Program-made: the position numbers and the translations under genes | Assembly (NCBI GenBank): GCA_934293005.1 | Contig: CAKQYA010000029.1 | Span: 1 to 29,311 of the forward strand | Direction of reading: 5' to 3' | Length of the DNA stretch: 29,311 bases | Source: an uncultured Bacteroidaceae bacterium | GTDB lineage: Bacteria > Bacteroidota > Bacteroidia > Bacteroidales > Bacteroidaceae | Part shown: positions 13,802 to 22,695 of the stretch, one piece after another | Layout of the letters: each line of letters opens with the position of its first letter | Numbering within the stretch: position 1 is the first letter of the stretch | The notes under the pieces: generated by a model | Told to the model about the DNA's origin: nothing | Databases searched by the model: none | The model's input: the letters and a program-made list of their open reading frames with translations, nothing else

Positions 13802-14965
13802 TTACTTGAGTTCGATGATAGCACGACGGTTGAGGTTGTATGGAGCAACGTCGTTAACGCCACCGATGCCACGAACTTCAATCTTAGAACGGTCAACACC
13901 AAGGTTAACAAGCTCATCTGCAACAGCCTGAGCACGAGCCTCAGAAAGCTTCTGGTTGTAAGCAGAAGAACCAGTCTTGCTGTCGGCAGCACCTGTCACT
14001 ACGATCTTAGCAGAAGCATTCTTTGCTGCAGTTGCGATAGCCTCAACATTGATGAGGTCCTTCTTAGAATTGATCTTTGAAGAGTTGATGTTGAAGAATA
14101 CTGATGTAGCTGTACTTGCAACAATCTTATCAGAAGCTGGCTTCTTAGATGCCTGAGCGAGACGGTTGCGGAGGTCAGCGTTCTCATCCTGCTCAGCCTT
14201 GAGCTGTGCACGGAGTGAAGCGAGCTTAGAGCAAGCCTCGTTAGAGAGAGCCTCATAGTCATCAAGCGATACTGCCTTAGACCATCCTGTCTTGCCAAGG
14301 TTGAATGTAACACCGAGGTCTGCTGTGATGATGCCGTTTGTAGCAGTCTTGCTCTTGCCTGCGTATGGGTAGTACTGTGAGTCTGTGAAATTCCAAGCAC
14401 CTTCAAGGTAGATGTTCATAAGCTTAGATATCTTCCATGAAGAGTTGATACCAGCACCGATGAGCGGAGCATTGCATCTGTCATCGAAGCGGCGGATAAC
14501 ACCTGCGCGTGGGAATACAGAAAGATTCCATACACGTGTGTCGCTATAACCGCAGATGAGGTTGCTCAAATTGAACTGAGTGTCGAAGTAGATGGAACCT
14601 GCACCACCGTCCTCGCAGTTTGGAACTACTGCAGCCATGTGGTTCTGGTTGCGGAATGCATGTGGGAATGCGCCGTTCTCCCAGTTTGCCTTAACGCGAA
14701 CGCCAATGCCTGGAGTGAACCACTTACCTACAGCGAGGTTGAGACCGTAAGTGCGGCCTGAATGCCACATGTCATCAAGGAAGTTTGCGCCATAAGGGTT
14801 CTGGACAGCCATATCCACGCCAACCTGAACGTACCAGTTTGACCAGAATGAATTTGTTGCAACACTGTACTTGCTTGTTGTTGGTGTTGCGAACTCATCG
14901 CACTGTGCATTTGCAGCAGCAGTACCGAGACCTATAAAGGCCAACGCCATCATAAACTTTTTCAT
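13802..14965 (-). CDS. OmpA-family outer-membrane protein
   Basis: 387 residues. The signal peptide MKKFMMALAFIGLGTAAANA is followed by an N-terminal beta-barrel (about 22-235; NSFWSNWYVQVGVDMAVQNP is typical of Prevotella and relatives). Next comes a short coiled-coil linker (LASLRAQLKAEQDENADLRN, about 245-275) and a C-terminal OmpA peptidoglycan-binding domain (about 287-387). In that domain the Asp of GAADSKTGS and the Arg of LSEARAQ match the residues that bind diaminopimelate in E. coli OmpA, and it ends NLNRRAIIELK. It should tie the outer membrane to peptidoglycan and may act as a minor porin. It is monocistronic, with a TACCTTTG promoter and a long leader of roughly 120 bases, and is probably highly expressed. 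Confidence 0.93.
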   Translation of the reverse strand: MKKFMMALAFIGLGTAAANAQCDEFATPTTSKYSVATNSFWSNWYVQVGVDMAVQNPYGANFLDDMWHSGRTYGLNLAVGKWFTPGIGVRVKANWENGAFPHAFRNQNHMAAVVPNCEDGGAGSIYFDTQFNLSNLICGYSDTRVWNLSVFPRAGVIRRFDDRCNAPLIGAGINSSWKISKLMNIYLEGAWNFTDSQYYPYAGKSKTATNGIITADLGVTFNLGKTGWSKAVSLDDYEALSNEACSKLASLRAQLKAEQDENADLRNRLAQASKKPASDKIVASTATSVFFNINSSKINSKKDLINVEAIATAAKNASAKIVVTGAADSKTGSSAYNQKLSEARAQAVADELVNLGVDRSKIEVRGIGGVNDVAPYNLNRRAIIELK

Positions 14966-15096
14966 AAATACACTTTTTTAAAAATTATAAATATTCTATT
15001 CTCTTTTGCCATTCAGCCTTCTTCTGCCATGTGCAGCCACACATTAGTATATATAGCACAATGGTATCAGCAGAAGTTACAGGCCTCTTTTTGTTA

Positions 15097-15125
15097 CAAA
15101 GGTACAACTTTTACTTCATACACAA
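15097..15125 (-). promoter_or_regulatory. Promoter of the OmpA-family gene
   Basis: The minus strand shows TACCTTTG at 15104-15097 and TTG at 15125-15123, 18 bp upstream. The ATG is about 130 bp downstream, giving an unusually long 5' untranslated leader for this window, which could carry post-transcriptional control. Confidence 0.75.
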
Positions 15126-15224
15126 TAAAAAAACATAAAAAAAAACACGTGCACCATACAAAATCCTTAATTTATTCTGCTTTTTTGCCATTCAAGCACT
15201 TCAAACAGCATATTTTTATATGTT

Positions 15225-17162
15225 TCAGAACATGTTGTCGATATTTTTATCATCCATAACAGCATACACAAGCTGTCCGTCGGGGGTGCGCGCAGGACTG
15301 TTAGTCTCGAAAAGGTCAGTCAGCAGTTGGTTCATCTCAGCTGACGAAAGAGCTTGCCCATACACTATTGCAGACTTTTTGGCCATTGTAAGCGCAATGG
15401 CCTCTTGGGCATCCTTTCTCACGCTATTGCCCTCATTCATAGCTGAAGCCACCATATCATGAAGCAGCGCATCTATGTCAAGGCCTATCACTTCTGTAGG
15501 AATGCCATTGACAGAATAAGAACCGCCTCCAAGGAAAGAGAGGTCAAAGCCAAGACTCGACAGGTCGTCGAGCATATCTTCGAGCATGATGCTTTCGCGC
15601 TTGTCAAACTGAACAACCACCGGAAAAAGTTCTTTTTGCGACGGGCGCTTATGTTGTGTGATGCTATGCATGTTCTGCTCGAAGAGCACTCGCACATGCG
15701 CCCGATGCTGGTTTATCAGCATAAGTCCCCCTGAAGTGGGCACAACTATATATCTTCCTCTATACTGCAACTTCGGCACGGAGATGTCAAAAGGCATCTT
15801 GCTTGCAGTTGCATCGGCCATCTCATTCCATAAAGAGCCTTGCAAATTAGACTCTTCAGGCATGTCATCAAACTGGATGCCCGCTCGTTGAAACTCCAAG
15901 GACGACTGTTGCATCGACGATGCTGGAGTGGTCACCTCAACCTCCACAGGCAAGGTCTCATCAGCCTTTGGCGCACTCACGCCTTCATATAGTTTTTCCC
16001 ATCCCGATGAAGCTGTGCAGGAATGGCCTCCATACGCAGAATCGCTTTTGCTTGACGCAAATGGATTATATGTAGGAGCAGACAATTTGGGCTGGCGCGG
16101 TATGGCGGTAGCTGTCCCCATCACTGGAATGTTGGGCTTGCCGTCAATGTCGAAGTCTATCATAGGCACATTGCCAAACTGTCCCAATGTCTCGCGCACA
16201 GCAGCAGAGAGCACCTGCCATATAGGCTGCTCATCGTCAAACTTTATCTCAGTCTTGGTAGGATGCACATTGACATCGATGGAAGAAGGCTCAACAGAAA
16301 AATATATGAAATACGGCACTTGTTCGCCCACAGGAATGATATTCTCATATGCTTTCATCACTGCGCTATGAAAATACGGATGGCGCATATACCTGCCATT
16401 GACAAAGAAATACTGATGCGCGTTTTTCTTCTTTGAAGCCTCTGGCTTGCCCACATATCCCGTGATGTGCACTAAGGATGTATCAACATCTATCGGCAAG
16501 AGGTCTGTATTTATTTTTTTTCCGAAGACATCAACAATTCGCTGTTTCACTGTTGCCTTTGGCAGATTATACATTTCAACGCCATTATTGAACAATGTGA
16601 ATGACACATCGGGATGCACAAGCACAATGCGCTGAAAGTCGGCCACAACATTCGAGAGTTCTGTCTGATTGGATTTCAAGAATTTCCGTCTTGCCGGAAC
16701 ATTAAAGAATATATTGTTGACAGAGAAATTGCTTCCCACAGGACATGCCACAGGTTCCTCGCGCTCCAATTTGGAACCCGAAATGACAATCATCGTGCCA
16801 AGTTCGTCTTCAGAGCGGCGAGTCTTCAGTTCGACCTGAGACACTGCTGCTATACTTGCCAATGCCTCGCCTCGGAATCCCATTGTGGACAAGCGGAACA
16901 AATCAGAGGCTTGCCTTATCTTCGAAGTGGCATGGCGTTCGAAAGCCATGCGGGCATCTGTCTCTGACATGCCTTTGCCATCATCTATGATCTGCACGCT
17001 CGTCTTGCCTCCATCAACAACAATGACTTGGACATGCTGCGCATCTGCGTCGATAGAATTCTCAACCATTTCTTTAATGATTGAAGCAGGTCGCTGCACG
17101 ACCTCTCCAGCAGCTATCTGGTTGGCCACCGAATCGGGAAGAAGATGTATTATATCTTTCAA
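15225..17162 (-). CDS. mutL: DNA mismatch repair protein MutL
   Basis: 645 residues. The N-terminal GHKL ATPase is intact: VENSIDADA (Glu34 as general base), DDGKGM (60-65) and GFRGEAL (95-101), then a typical transducer domain (to about 330). A low-complexity linker (about 345-450) follows. The C-terminal dimerisation domain (about 460-645) has the endonuclease motif region as NQHRAHVRVLFE (484-495), where metal-binding MutLs have DQHAxxExxxxE, and TPDGQL (626-631) where they have CPHGRP. The nuclease and zinc residues are therefore mostly missing, as in MutL proteins without intrinsic nicking activity. MutL links MutS mismatch recognition to strand removal. It is the last gene of its run, 47 bp after the small membrane-protein gene. 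Confidence 0.95.
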   Translation of the reverse strand: MKDIIHLLPDSVANQIAAGEVVQRPASIIKEMVENSIDADAQHVQVIVVDGGKTSVQIIDDGKGMSETDARMAFERHATSKIRQASDLFRLSTMGFRGEALASIAAVSQVELKTRRSEDELGTMIVISGSKLEREEPVACPVGSNFSVNNIFFNVPARRKFLKSNQTELSNVVADFQRIVLVHPDVSFTLFNNGVEMYNLPKATVKQRIVDVFGKKINTDLLPIDVDTSLVHITGYVGKPEASKKKNAHQYFFVNGRYMRHPYFHSAVMKAYENIIPVGEQVPYFIYFSVEPSSIDVNVHPTKTEIKFDDEQPIWQVLSAAVRETLGQFGNVPMIDFDIDGKPNIPVMGTATAIPRQPKLSAPTYNPFASSKSDSAYGGHSCTASSGWEKLYEGVSAPKADETLPVEVEVTTPASSMQQSSLEFQRAGIQFDDMPEESNLQGSLWNEMADATASKMPFDISVPKLQYRGRYIVVPTSGGLMLINQHRAHVRVLFEQNMHSITQHKRPSQKELFPVVVQFDKRESIMLEDMLDDLSSLGFDLSFLGGGSYSVNGIPTEVIGLDIDALLHDMVASAMNEGNSVRKDAQEAIALTMAKKSAIVYGQALSSAEMNQLLTDLFETNSPARTPDGQLVYAVMDDKNIDNMF

Positions 17163-17209
17163 ATCAATTATTTTTTGCCTGAGTCACACCTTGCCTTCAT
17201 ACTGGCGCA

Positions 17210-17503
17210 TCAGAAGATTGAGCCTGTGGCAAGATAATGCATGACAAACAGAAGTATAACAATCAACAATATCAGCACTCCGTATGACAGTGGCTTTCTG
17301 CCACTCTCCTTACGTCGTTTAAGGTGTTTAGTAGCTCCTACAAACTTGCCTCTGATATCTTCTGGAGAAAACTCCTTTGGAGGCAGAATGCCAAGTTCAC
17401 GCTTGGCTCTCTCATCTATTTCTTTAAGTTTCTCTTTACGAGGATCGTAATAGATGTAATTATGATGAAAACCGCGTGGTTTTCTTACTGTAAATAGTCC
17501 CAT
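17210..17503 (-). CDS. Small single-pass membrane protein
   Basis: 97 residues. The N-terminus is MGLFTVRKPRGFHHNYIYYD, followed by a basic and charged helical region (RKEKLKEIDERAKRELGILP) and a basic stretch HLKRRKESGRK. It ends in one C-terminal transmembrane helix (YGVLILLIVILLFVMHYLA), so most of it should lie in the cytoplasm. I know proteins of this type only as conserved hypotheticals next to mutL in Bacteroidales and can assign no function. Codon use and position between the OstA-like gene and mutL support a real gene. Confidence 0.85.
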   Translation of the reverse strand: MGLFTVRKPRGFHHNYIYYDPRKEKLKEIDERAKRELGILPPKEFSPEDIRGKFVGATKHLKRRKESGRKPLSYGVLILLIVILLFVMHYLATGSIF

Positions 17504-17516
17504 TGCTTCTCCTTTA

Positions 17517-17585
17517 TTATGTGGTCACTCAATATTATTAAAAATAAGACATCCCAAATATGAAACTTATCATGAGCACCTGCTT
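17517..17585. repeat. Degenerate short copy of the AAGTAGGTG element
   Basis: The right end is ATCATGAGCACCTGCTTA (17568-17585), nearly the canonical right arm ATTATGAGCACCTACTTA. The left side (17517-17541, ATGTGGTCACTCAATATTAT) is a worn inverted copy. It lies 38 bp after the OstA-like stop codon and just before the next start codon. Confidence 0.55.
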
Positions 17586-17622
17586 ATAGGCCATCTTTAT
17601 TCAGTGTCATATTATCTCTTAT

Positions 17623-19254
17623 TCATTTCAGGTTGTCCAGACTCTGCTTTGGCACATGTTTCTTCTCTGTCTTCTTCAGCATCTGGTCTTCCTTTTTGGA
17701 TTTCCATCCAAATATGTCGTCTTTATTCTTTGGACGGATATAGTCGAACCAAGCAAACGATGGCAAATATCGTTTGTCTTCTGGTATGGCGAACGGCGGA
17801 TACATTGTGCCTGATGGCGTCTGCATCCATACCTTGTCCACTTTCTTGTTCTTCATGAATATGTTCATCTCAGGAGTCTCTGTATAGTTCATGCCTATAC
17901 GAGCGCCATCCGACTCTTCCATAAAATAACAAAGATAGACATTGCCCTTGGCATTGTTGCGTTCCATAGCTCCATCTTTGAAATAGCAGAACATTTCTTT
18001 TGCCGCCACTTGGTTGTATGAGGCTGAATCGACTTTTTCTATCGTCATGGCTTGATTGACGATATGTACCCAATCTATGGTGCTGTCATTATTGTATATG
18101 CGTATTTCCTCGCCAAACACCTGTTGTTCCTCATTCCAAAGAATTGGCTGGCCATACATATAAGTGCACGAATCCAGTTGGTGGGTGACAAGCGAATCGC
18201 ACACTCCCTGCACGTCACGGCGATACATCCTTACCTTATGATATGCGTACAAGTCACGGTATACGGAATCTGTCTTTTGGTTGTAAGTGATCATCTTCAG
18301 CGTGTCGGCATGCACATAGAGGGTGTCGGGACTTGAGAACTCATAGCACACTGCACTGTCGGTAGCCACCGCCACACCTGTATTGTCTTCATACCGGCAA
18401 TAGTTGCCTGTGAGCATGCACTGATTTTCCACATCTGTAAGGACCACATTGCCAAAAGCCTCGCTGACACCTGTCTCTTCATCACTGTAGAGGCTGTCGC
18501 CAACCACGTCGCGCATGTCTTTGTATATATGAGACCTGTCCATAAGGCATGCCTGCCCTGTCTGCGTATTGTAATCGCCCCTGAGCGCATAGACGAAAGT
18601 GCTGTCGGACGACACTATATTTGTCTCTGACACTATCTTTGCCATCTTGGTGTCGGAGTAGTAATACAATTCATTTGTCTTAAGTTCAAACTTAGGATTC
18701 ACAAGCACTACATTGTCCTTAAAGATTGCTTCAGAGGCGGATGGGGAATATTGTCCATAATCTGAGTTAAGCACGTTGTCAGCATCATACAATATGCCAT
18801 GTGTGGGATAGAACCCGATGCCTTCCAGGCGGTCATAGTCAATGACAGAGGTTGTCAAACGTGTCTGACGGTGTGTGAGCACAGCCCTGCCCTTTGCATG
18901 AGCCTGCATCATCGGGCCATCATAAAGAAGCGTGTCGCTTGTCAGGGTCAGCGTGTCGCCTTGTATCATCTTGACATGTCCATAGGCCTCAAAGGAATTT
19001 TCATCCTTGTAATATCTTGCGCTGTCGCAATCAAGATACATGCCATCATGAAACAGTTTGACATGGCCCACAAGCACGTCGGCTCGCACGTCTCTCTGAT
19101 TTTTGTAGAGCACATCACTATGCAAGAGTTTGACCTCTTCTTTCGACTTCTTGCGCGGTGTGCCATCTGGCACTGAAGCAAAAAGCATGCAGAAAGCCGA
19201 CAAACATGCCGCTCCTGCCATCATCTTCACTCGTATGTTGCCCAAACTCTTCAT
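17623..19254 (-). CDS. OstA-like (OstA_2/LptA-type) envelope protein
   Basis: 543 residues with an N-terminal signal peptide (about 1-27). The mature part is a long series of beta-strand repeats of the OstA/LptA/LptD-N type, for example VRADVLVGHVKLFHDGMYLDC, DSARYYKDENSFEAYGHVKM and QGDTLTLTSDTLLYDG near the N-terminus (read as separate segments), with looser repeats to about residue 470. Proteins with this fold form a jellyroll that passes LPS from the inner-membrane LptBFGC complex toward LptD, so periplasmic LPS transport or assembly is likely. At this length it is far larger than LptA and lacks the LptD barrel; Bacteroidetes OstA-like proteins (PF13100) are the best match. The C-terminal ~70 residues are Lys-rich. 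It lies between surA and mutL. Confidence 0.85.
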   Translation of the reverse strand: MKSLGNIRVKMMAGAACLSAFCMLFASVPDGTPRKKSKEEVKLLHSDVLYKNQRDVRADVLVGHVKLFHDGMYLDCDSARYYKDENSFEAYGHVKMIQGDTLTLTSDTLLYDGPMMQAHAKGRAVLTHRQTRLTTSVIDYDRLEGIGFYPTHGILYDADNVLNSDYGQYSPSASEAIFKDNVVLVNPKFELKTNELYYYSDTKMAKIVSETNIVSSDSTFVYALRGDYNTQTGQACLMDRSHIYKDMRDVVGDSLYSDEETGVSEAFGNVVLTDVENQCMLTGNYCRYEDNTGVAVATDSAVCYEFSSPDTLYVHADTLKMITYNQKTDSVYRDLYAYHKVRMYRRDVQGVCDSLVTHQLDSCTYMYGQPILWNEEQQVFGEEIRIYNNDSTIDWVHIVNQAMTIEKVDSASYNQVAAKEMFCYFKDGAMERNNAKGNVYLCYFMEESDGARIGMNYTETPEMNIFMKNKKVDKVWMQTPSGTMYPPFAIPEDKRYLPSFAWFDYIRPKNKDDIFGWKSKKEDQMLKKTEKKHVPKQSLDNLK

Positions 19255-19637
19255 CTATATCGATGCTCAATTATCTAATGTGTTAATCTTAAGTGAGAAA
19301 AAATGGCGACTTTTATCAGGAAAACACATCGCAACTCACAATCACACACTGCCATGAATTACGGCAATAAGTAGGTGTTCAAAATTATTTTATAACATCA
19401 AAGTAGGCCGCTCTCATATTTGTCGCACACTCTCTCGGTCATCTTTCCCTTCTGTTTATCAGTCACTATGCCCGCATAACTCCATCAAACAGAAGAAAAA
19501 TCTGCCTCAAGATAGGGCGCGTCAAATATAAAAATAATTATGAGCACCTACTTATCTGTCGCAAGCCGCGATGATTGATCTGCTTCGCCACACGAGTTAC
19601 GTACATTCCTTTCACATGCAGCGCACTGCTCTATACG
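19255..19637. other. Non-coding interval holding a 185-bp repeat element
   Basis: 383 bases without a gene between the surA-like stop and the OstA-like start. About half is the repeat element at 19369-19553. The flanks (19255-19368 and 19554-19637) show nothing I recognise, and I see no terminator, so read-through from surA into the OstA-like gene is possible. Confidence 0.6.
19369..19553. repeat. Long, best-preserved copy (185 bp) of the AAGTAGGTG element
   Basis: The left end AAGTAGGTGTTCAAAATTAT (19369-19388) and the complement of the right end, AAGTAGGTGCTCATAATTAT (19553-19534), agree at about 22 of 24 positions over the full arms. The core of about 136 bp has no open frame of note but aligns with the 7206-7388 copy in blocks (GCTCTcATATTTGtCgCACaCTCTC, given in parts; TATCAGtCACtATGCCCgCA). 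This is the layout of a MITE or Correia-type element: terminal inverted repeats, short core, no transposase. Confidence 0.8.
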
Positions 19638-20990
19638 TCATTTTATCCATCCAGGATATTTGAACTCGCAGTTTTTCCAATCGTCATTGATATGAACGTA
19701 TGTTGTTTTCTGCTTCTCTCTGATCCAATTCTCAATCTTCTCCTGGCGCAGATTGTTCATCACCACATTCTGCAGGGTCTGATAGTCGTCGGCCATAGTG
19801 GCTCTGTGTCCGTTGACACGGCTCTTGAGTTTGACGATAGCCACAACCTCCTTGCCTTTGCTATTGACCATGATGAATGGGGCTGACACTTCGCCCACTT
19901 TCAATCCTGCTACATTTTTCGCCACTTCTGTTGGCAAATCTTTCATCTCAAAAGCGGAGCCGCCTTCATTCTTATCAAATAAGAGGCCGTAGTTGTTGCG
20001 CGTATCCTTATCTGAAGAAACCCACATAACACACTCATCGAAGGTATATAGGCCTTTTGCTATCTCGCCTTTAATGGAATCAAGGTCGTTGATGCACTGC
20101 TGCAACGCTTCTGTAGTGACACGTGGCTTGCGCAGTATGTGACGGCAATTGACAAGGTCGCCCCTTTTCTCTATCAGCTGTATGATATGATAGCCGAATT
20201 CCGTTTCAACAATCTTCGACACGGCCTTGGGATCTGTCAAGTTGAATGCCACGTTGGCAAACTCAGGCACAAAGGACGTGCGGCTTGAGAAACCGAGTTC
20301 TCCTCCATTCTGCGCCGAACCTTTATCCTCTGAATACAGAAGCGCCAAAGTGGAGAACTGTGCTGTGCCATTGTTCACCCTCTCTGTGTAATCACGCAGC
20401 TCGTTCTTCACGCGGTCAATTTCCTCTTGAGGTATCTTAGGGCTTCTTGTTATTATCTGACACTCCACTTTTGTTGGCACGAATGGAATGCTGTCCTCAG
20501 GCAAATCCTTGAAATACCGTCTCACCTGAGCTGGGGACACCTTTACATCTTTAACAAGATTACGCTGCACCTCCGACACCATCATCTTGTCACGGTAATT
20601 GTCAAACATGATACTTCTTATCTCAGAGAGACTCTTGTTCATGTATTCCTCAAGTTTCTCACGTGAGCCTGCATTCATAATCATGGACTGTATATCTGCG
20701 TCTACATCGGCAAACACATCTGCGTCGGACACTTCGATGGAGTCGATGGCTGCCTGCGTGAGGAAAAGCTTCTGCACTGCCAACTGCTCGGGAATTATGC
20801 AATATGGATCGCCATCCCACCGTTGCCCTTGCTGGATAGCATCAATACGAGCTGTCTCAACATCTGATTTCAGGATAGCCTCATCGCCAACCACCCAAAT
20901 GACTTCATCTATGACGTTGCCTCGCCCTTGAGCCACTGCATTGAGCATACCAAGCGACATGGCAACTATGAATAATAGTTTCTTTATCAT
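19638..20990 (-). CDS. SurA-type periplasmic peptidyl-prolyl isomerase
   Basis: 450 residues with signal peptide MIKKLLFIVAMSLGMLNAVAQ. A SurA N-terminal chaperone region (about 25-175) starts with VIDEVIWVVGDEAILKSDVE, the usual SurA opening. Parvulin domain 1 (about 178-280) has YSEDKGSAQNGGELGF and TEFGYHIIQLIEKR. A second, less typical parvulin-like segment (about 285-390) begins CRHILRKPRV. A short C-terminal chaperone strand follows. SurA escorts unfolded outer-membrane proteins through the periplasm to BAM. A second PPIase gene lies upstream and an LPS-transport-like gene downstream, so the cluster looks devoted to outer-membrane assembly. Confidence 0.9.
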   Translation of the reverse strand: MIKKLLFIVAMSLGMLNAVAQGRGNVIDEVIWVVGDEAILKSDVETARIDAIQQGQRWDGDPYCIIPEQLAVQKLFLTQAAIDSIEVSDADVFADVDADIQSMIMNAGSREKLEEYMNKSLSEIRSIMFDNYRDKMMVSEVQRNLVKDVKVSPAQVRRYFKDLPEDSIPFVPTKVECQIITRSPKIPQEEIDRVKNELRDYTERVNNGTAQFSTLALLYSEDKGSAQNGGELGFSSRTSFVPEFANVAFNLTDPKAVSKIVETEFGYHIIQLIEKRGDLVNCRHILRKPRVTTEALQQCINDLDSIKGEIAKGLYTFDECVMWVSSDKDTRNNYGLLFDKNEGGSAFEMKDLPTEVAKNVAGLKVGEVSAPFIMVNSKGKEVVAIVKLKSRVNGHRATMADDYQTLQNVVMNNLRQEKIENWIREKQKTTYVHINDDWKNCEFKYPGWIK

Positions 20991-21013
20991 GTATTTATGT
21001 TTGTTTCTTCTTT

Positions 21014-21172
21014 AGTAGATTTACTGAATATTTTTCATCACTTTAGCAGATGCTTATAATATACAGGCGCATGGGTTAGCTGCTCGCTTATTCACACTCC
21101 ATTGTTTGTTAAAGAACGCCTGCATCAGAACAAGACACACTTACCATGACAATAATCATGTACGCCCGAACT
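21014..21172. repeat. Degenerate third long copy of the AAGTAGGTG element
   Basis: The right half (about 21098-21172) aligns with the 7206-7388 copy through CTCC.T.G.TT, TGCATCAGAACA.AG.CAC and AATAATcATGtACgCC. The left end is uncertain (TAGTAGATTTACTGAATATT near 21014). It lies in the 214-bp gap between the two PPIase genes, about 30 bp after the first one's stop codon. Confidence 0.5.
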
Positions 21173-21204
21173 GCATCAGACTTCACATCTTTATTGTCGT
21201 AGGC

Positions 21205-22641
21205 TTAATGTTTGTTCACTGTCTTAAGCACATTCTCGTCAACTTCGACAGGGTATCTCTTCCGCAACTGTTCGACCCACAACTGTTCCATGGCATCCTG
21301 ATAGTCGGTGACGACCTGGCCTTGCACGTCTTTAACTGAACGAGGCTTCTTCAGTTTCTTCCCAAACACAGCTGTAGCTGGATAATCCTTGATGGACTTC
21401 GGTTCAACTTTCTGCTTGAAAACATCTCTATCAACGAATTTGTCATCACCTTGCTTGAACAGTCCTTTGGTGATGCGCACAAGCTTGACTGAATCTGTAT
21501 TCAACGCTTTAGCCAACGTGGTGGCATAGTTTTCCACAGCCACACCTTTCAACAGTTTCTTCGCCTTAGCAAGCGTCGCAGCATCTTTGGCATGCACAAC
21601 GACTCCGATGAAACGGGGGTCTTTCCACGCATATCGTTTTTTGTTGGCCTTGAAGTAGGCTTCTATGCCAAGAGTGTCTTTTTGCGCTTTGTCCCAAACA
21701 TCTTTTTTTGCGACCTCATACATGAGAGTGCCATCATGATATTCCATTGACAAGTAGCGTTTGTCGGCGTCTTTGGCAAGTATGTCGCGCAACAAGTCAT
21801 CAACAACTTTTTCTCTCGGCAAACCTTTCTGTTCAGAAATAGAATCTATGTACGCATTTGCAGAAGCTTCACGTATGCCTCGCTGGTCAAGAAACTTCAT
21901 TATGGCATCACGATGATATTCATATGGCTCGAACGGATGGCGATCTTTAAGGTAAATAATATGGTAGCCTACTGGCGTTTTGAATGGAGCTGACAATTCT
22001 TCTGCCTTGAGAGAATAGGCCACCTTCTCAAAATCAGGTATCATCATGCCTTTGCCAAATTGTCCAAGAAAGCCACCACGCTGCGCACTGCCTTTGTCGT
22101 CGCTGCAAGACTCGGCAAGATGAGCAAATGCTTCAGGCAATTTGTCTTTTGAAACATTCTTCAAAACATCATATACAGAATCAATGCGCGTCTTTGCCGC
22201 CAACTGCTGTTCAGGTGTGGCATCCTGGCGCAACATGACGAGTATGTGGCTTGCTTCCAAAATATCCTCGCCGCCAAAACGAGAAGCTGTGTTGTCATAG
22301 GTGCGGCGAGCCTCTCGCTCTATGTAAGCAGAATCAACAAGGTCTGCAACAACAAACTGCTCTTTGTAGCCATCAAGCTCTTTCCTCACTGACGTGATCG
22401 TATCCATGCGCTGATGAAGAGCCTCTGCCACTTTAAGCTTGAAATTGACGTATAAAGGAACATATTCCTCTACTGTTTTCTTTTCAAGCACACCGTCTGC
22501 ATTGTTTTTATTGAATGAGTACTCAAATTCGCCTCTTGTTATGGACTTGCCGTCAACCTTCATGAGCACAGGATCGTCAACCTGAGCCATCACAGCGGCA
22601 CCATACATGAGAGACACTGCCATCAACGTTGTTTTTTTCAT
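21205..22641 (-). CDS. Periplasmic peptidyl-prolyl isomerase, PpiC/SurA-like
   Basis: 478 residues with signal peptide MKKTTLMAVSLMYGAAVMAQ. An N-terminal region (about 22-125) starts VLMKVDGKSITRGEFEYSFN, as in SurA/PpiD-type chaperones. One clear parvulin domain follows (about 128-235: ASHILVMLRQDAT, CSDDKGSAQRGGFLGQFGKG, TPVGYHIIYLKDR). The C-terminal 240 residues resemble a degenerate second PPIase plus a chaperone tail. It probably helps outer-membrane protein folding with the adjacent SurA. A TACCTTTG promoter 55 bp upstream makes it the first gene of the envelope run. Confidence 0.88.
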   Translation of the reverse strand: MKKTTLMAVSLMYGAAVMAQVDDPVLMKVDGKSITRGEFEYSFNKNNADGVLEKKTVEEYVPLYVNFKLKVAEALHQRMDTITSVRKELDGYKEQFVVADLVDSAYIEREARRTYDNTASRFGGEDILEASHILVMLRQDATPEQQLAAKTRIDSVYDVLKNVSKDKLPEAFAHLAESCSDDKGSAQRGGFLGQFGKGMMIPDFEKVAYSLKAEELSAPFKTPVGYHIIYLKDRHPFEPYEYHRDAIMKFLDQRGIREASANAYIDSISEQKGLPREKVVDDLLRDILAKDADKRYLSMEYHDGTLMYEVAKKDVWDKAQKDTLGIEAYFKANKKRYAWKDPRFIGVVVHAKDAATLAKAKKLLKGVAVENYATTLAKALNTDSVKLVRITKGLFKQGDDKFVDRDVFKQKVEPKSIKDYPATAVFGKKLKKPRSVKDVQGQVVTDYQDAMEQLWVEQLRKRYPVEVDENVLKTVNKH

Positions 22642-22695
22642 TTATTTATATGTTCTACTTTGATAATACACAAATTAATGCCACATGACATAGTG

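Noticed and set aside
19369..19553. Insertion sequence with transposase
   Set aside because: The element is only 185 bp and its core has no meaningful open frame; at most it is a non-autonomous element.
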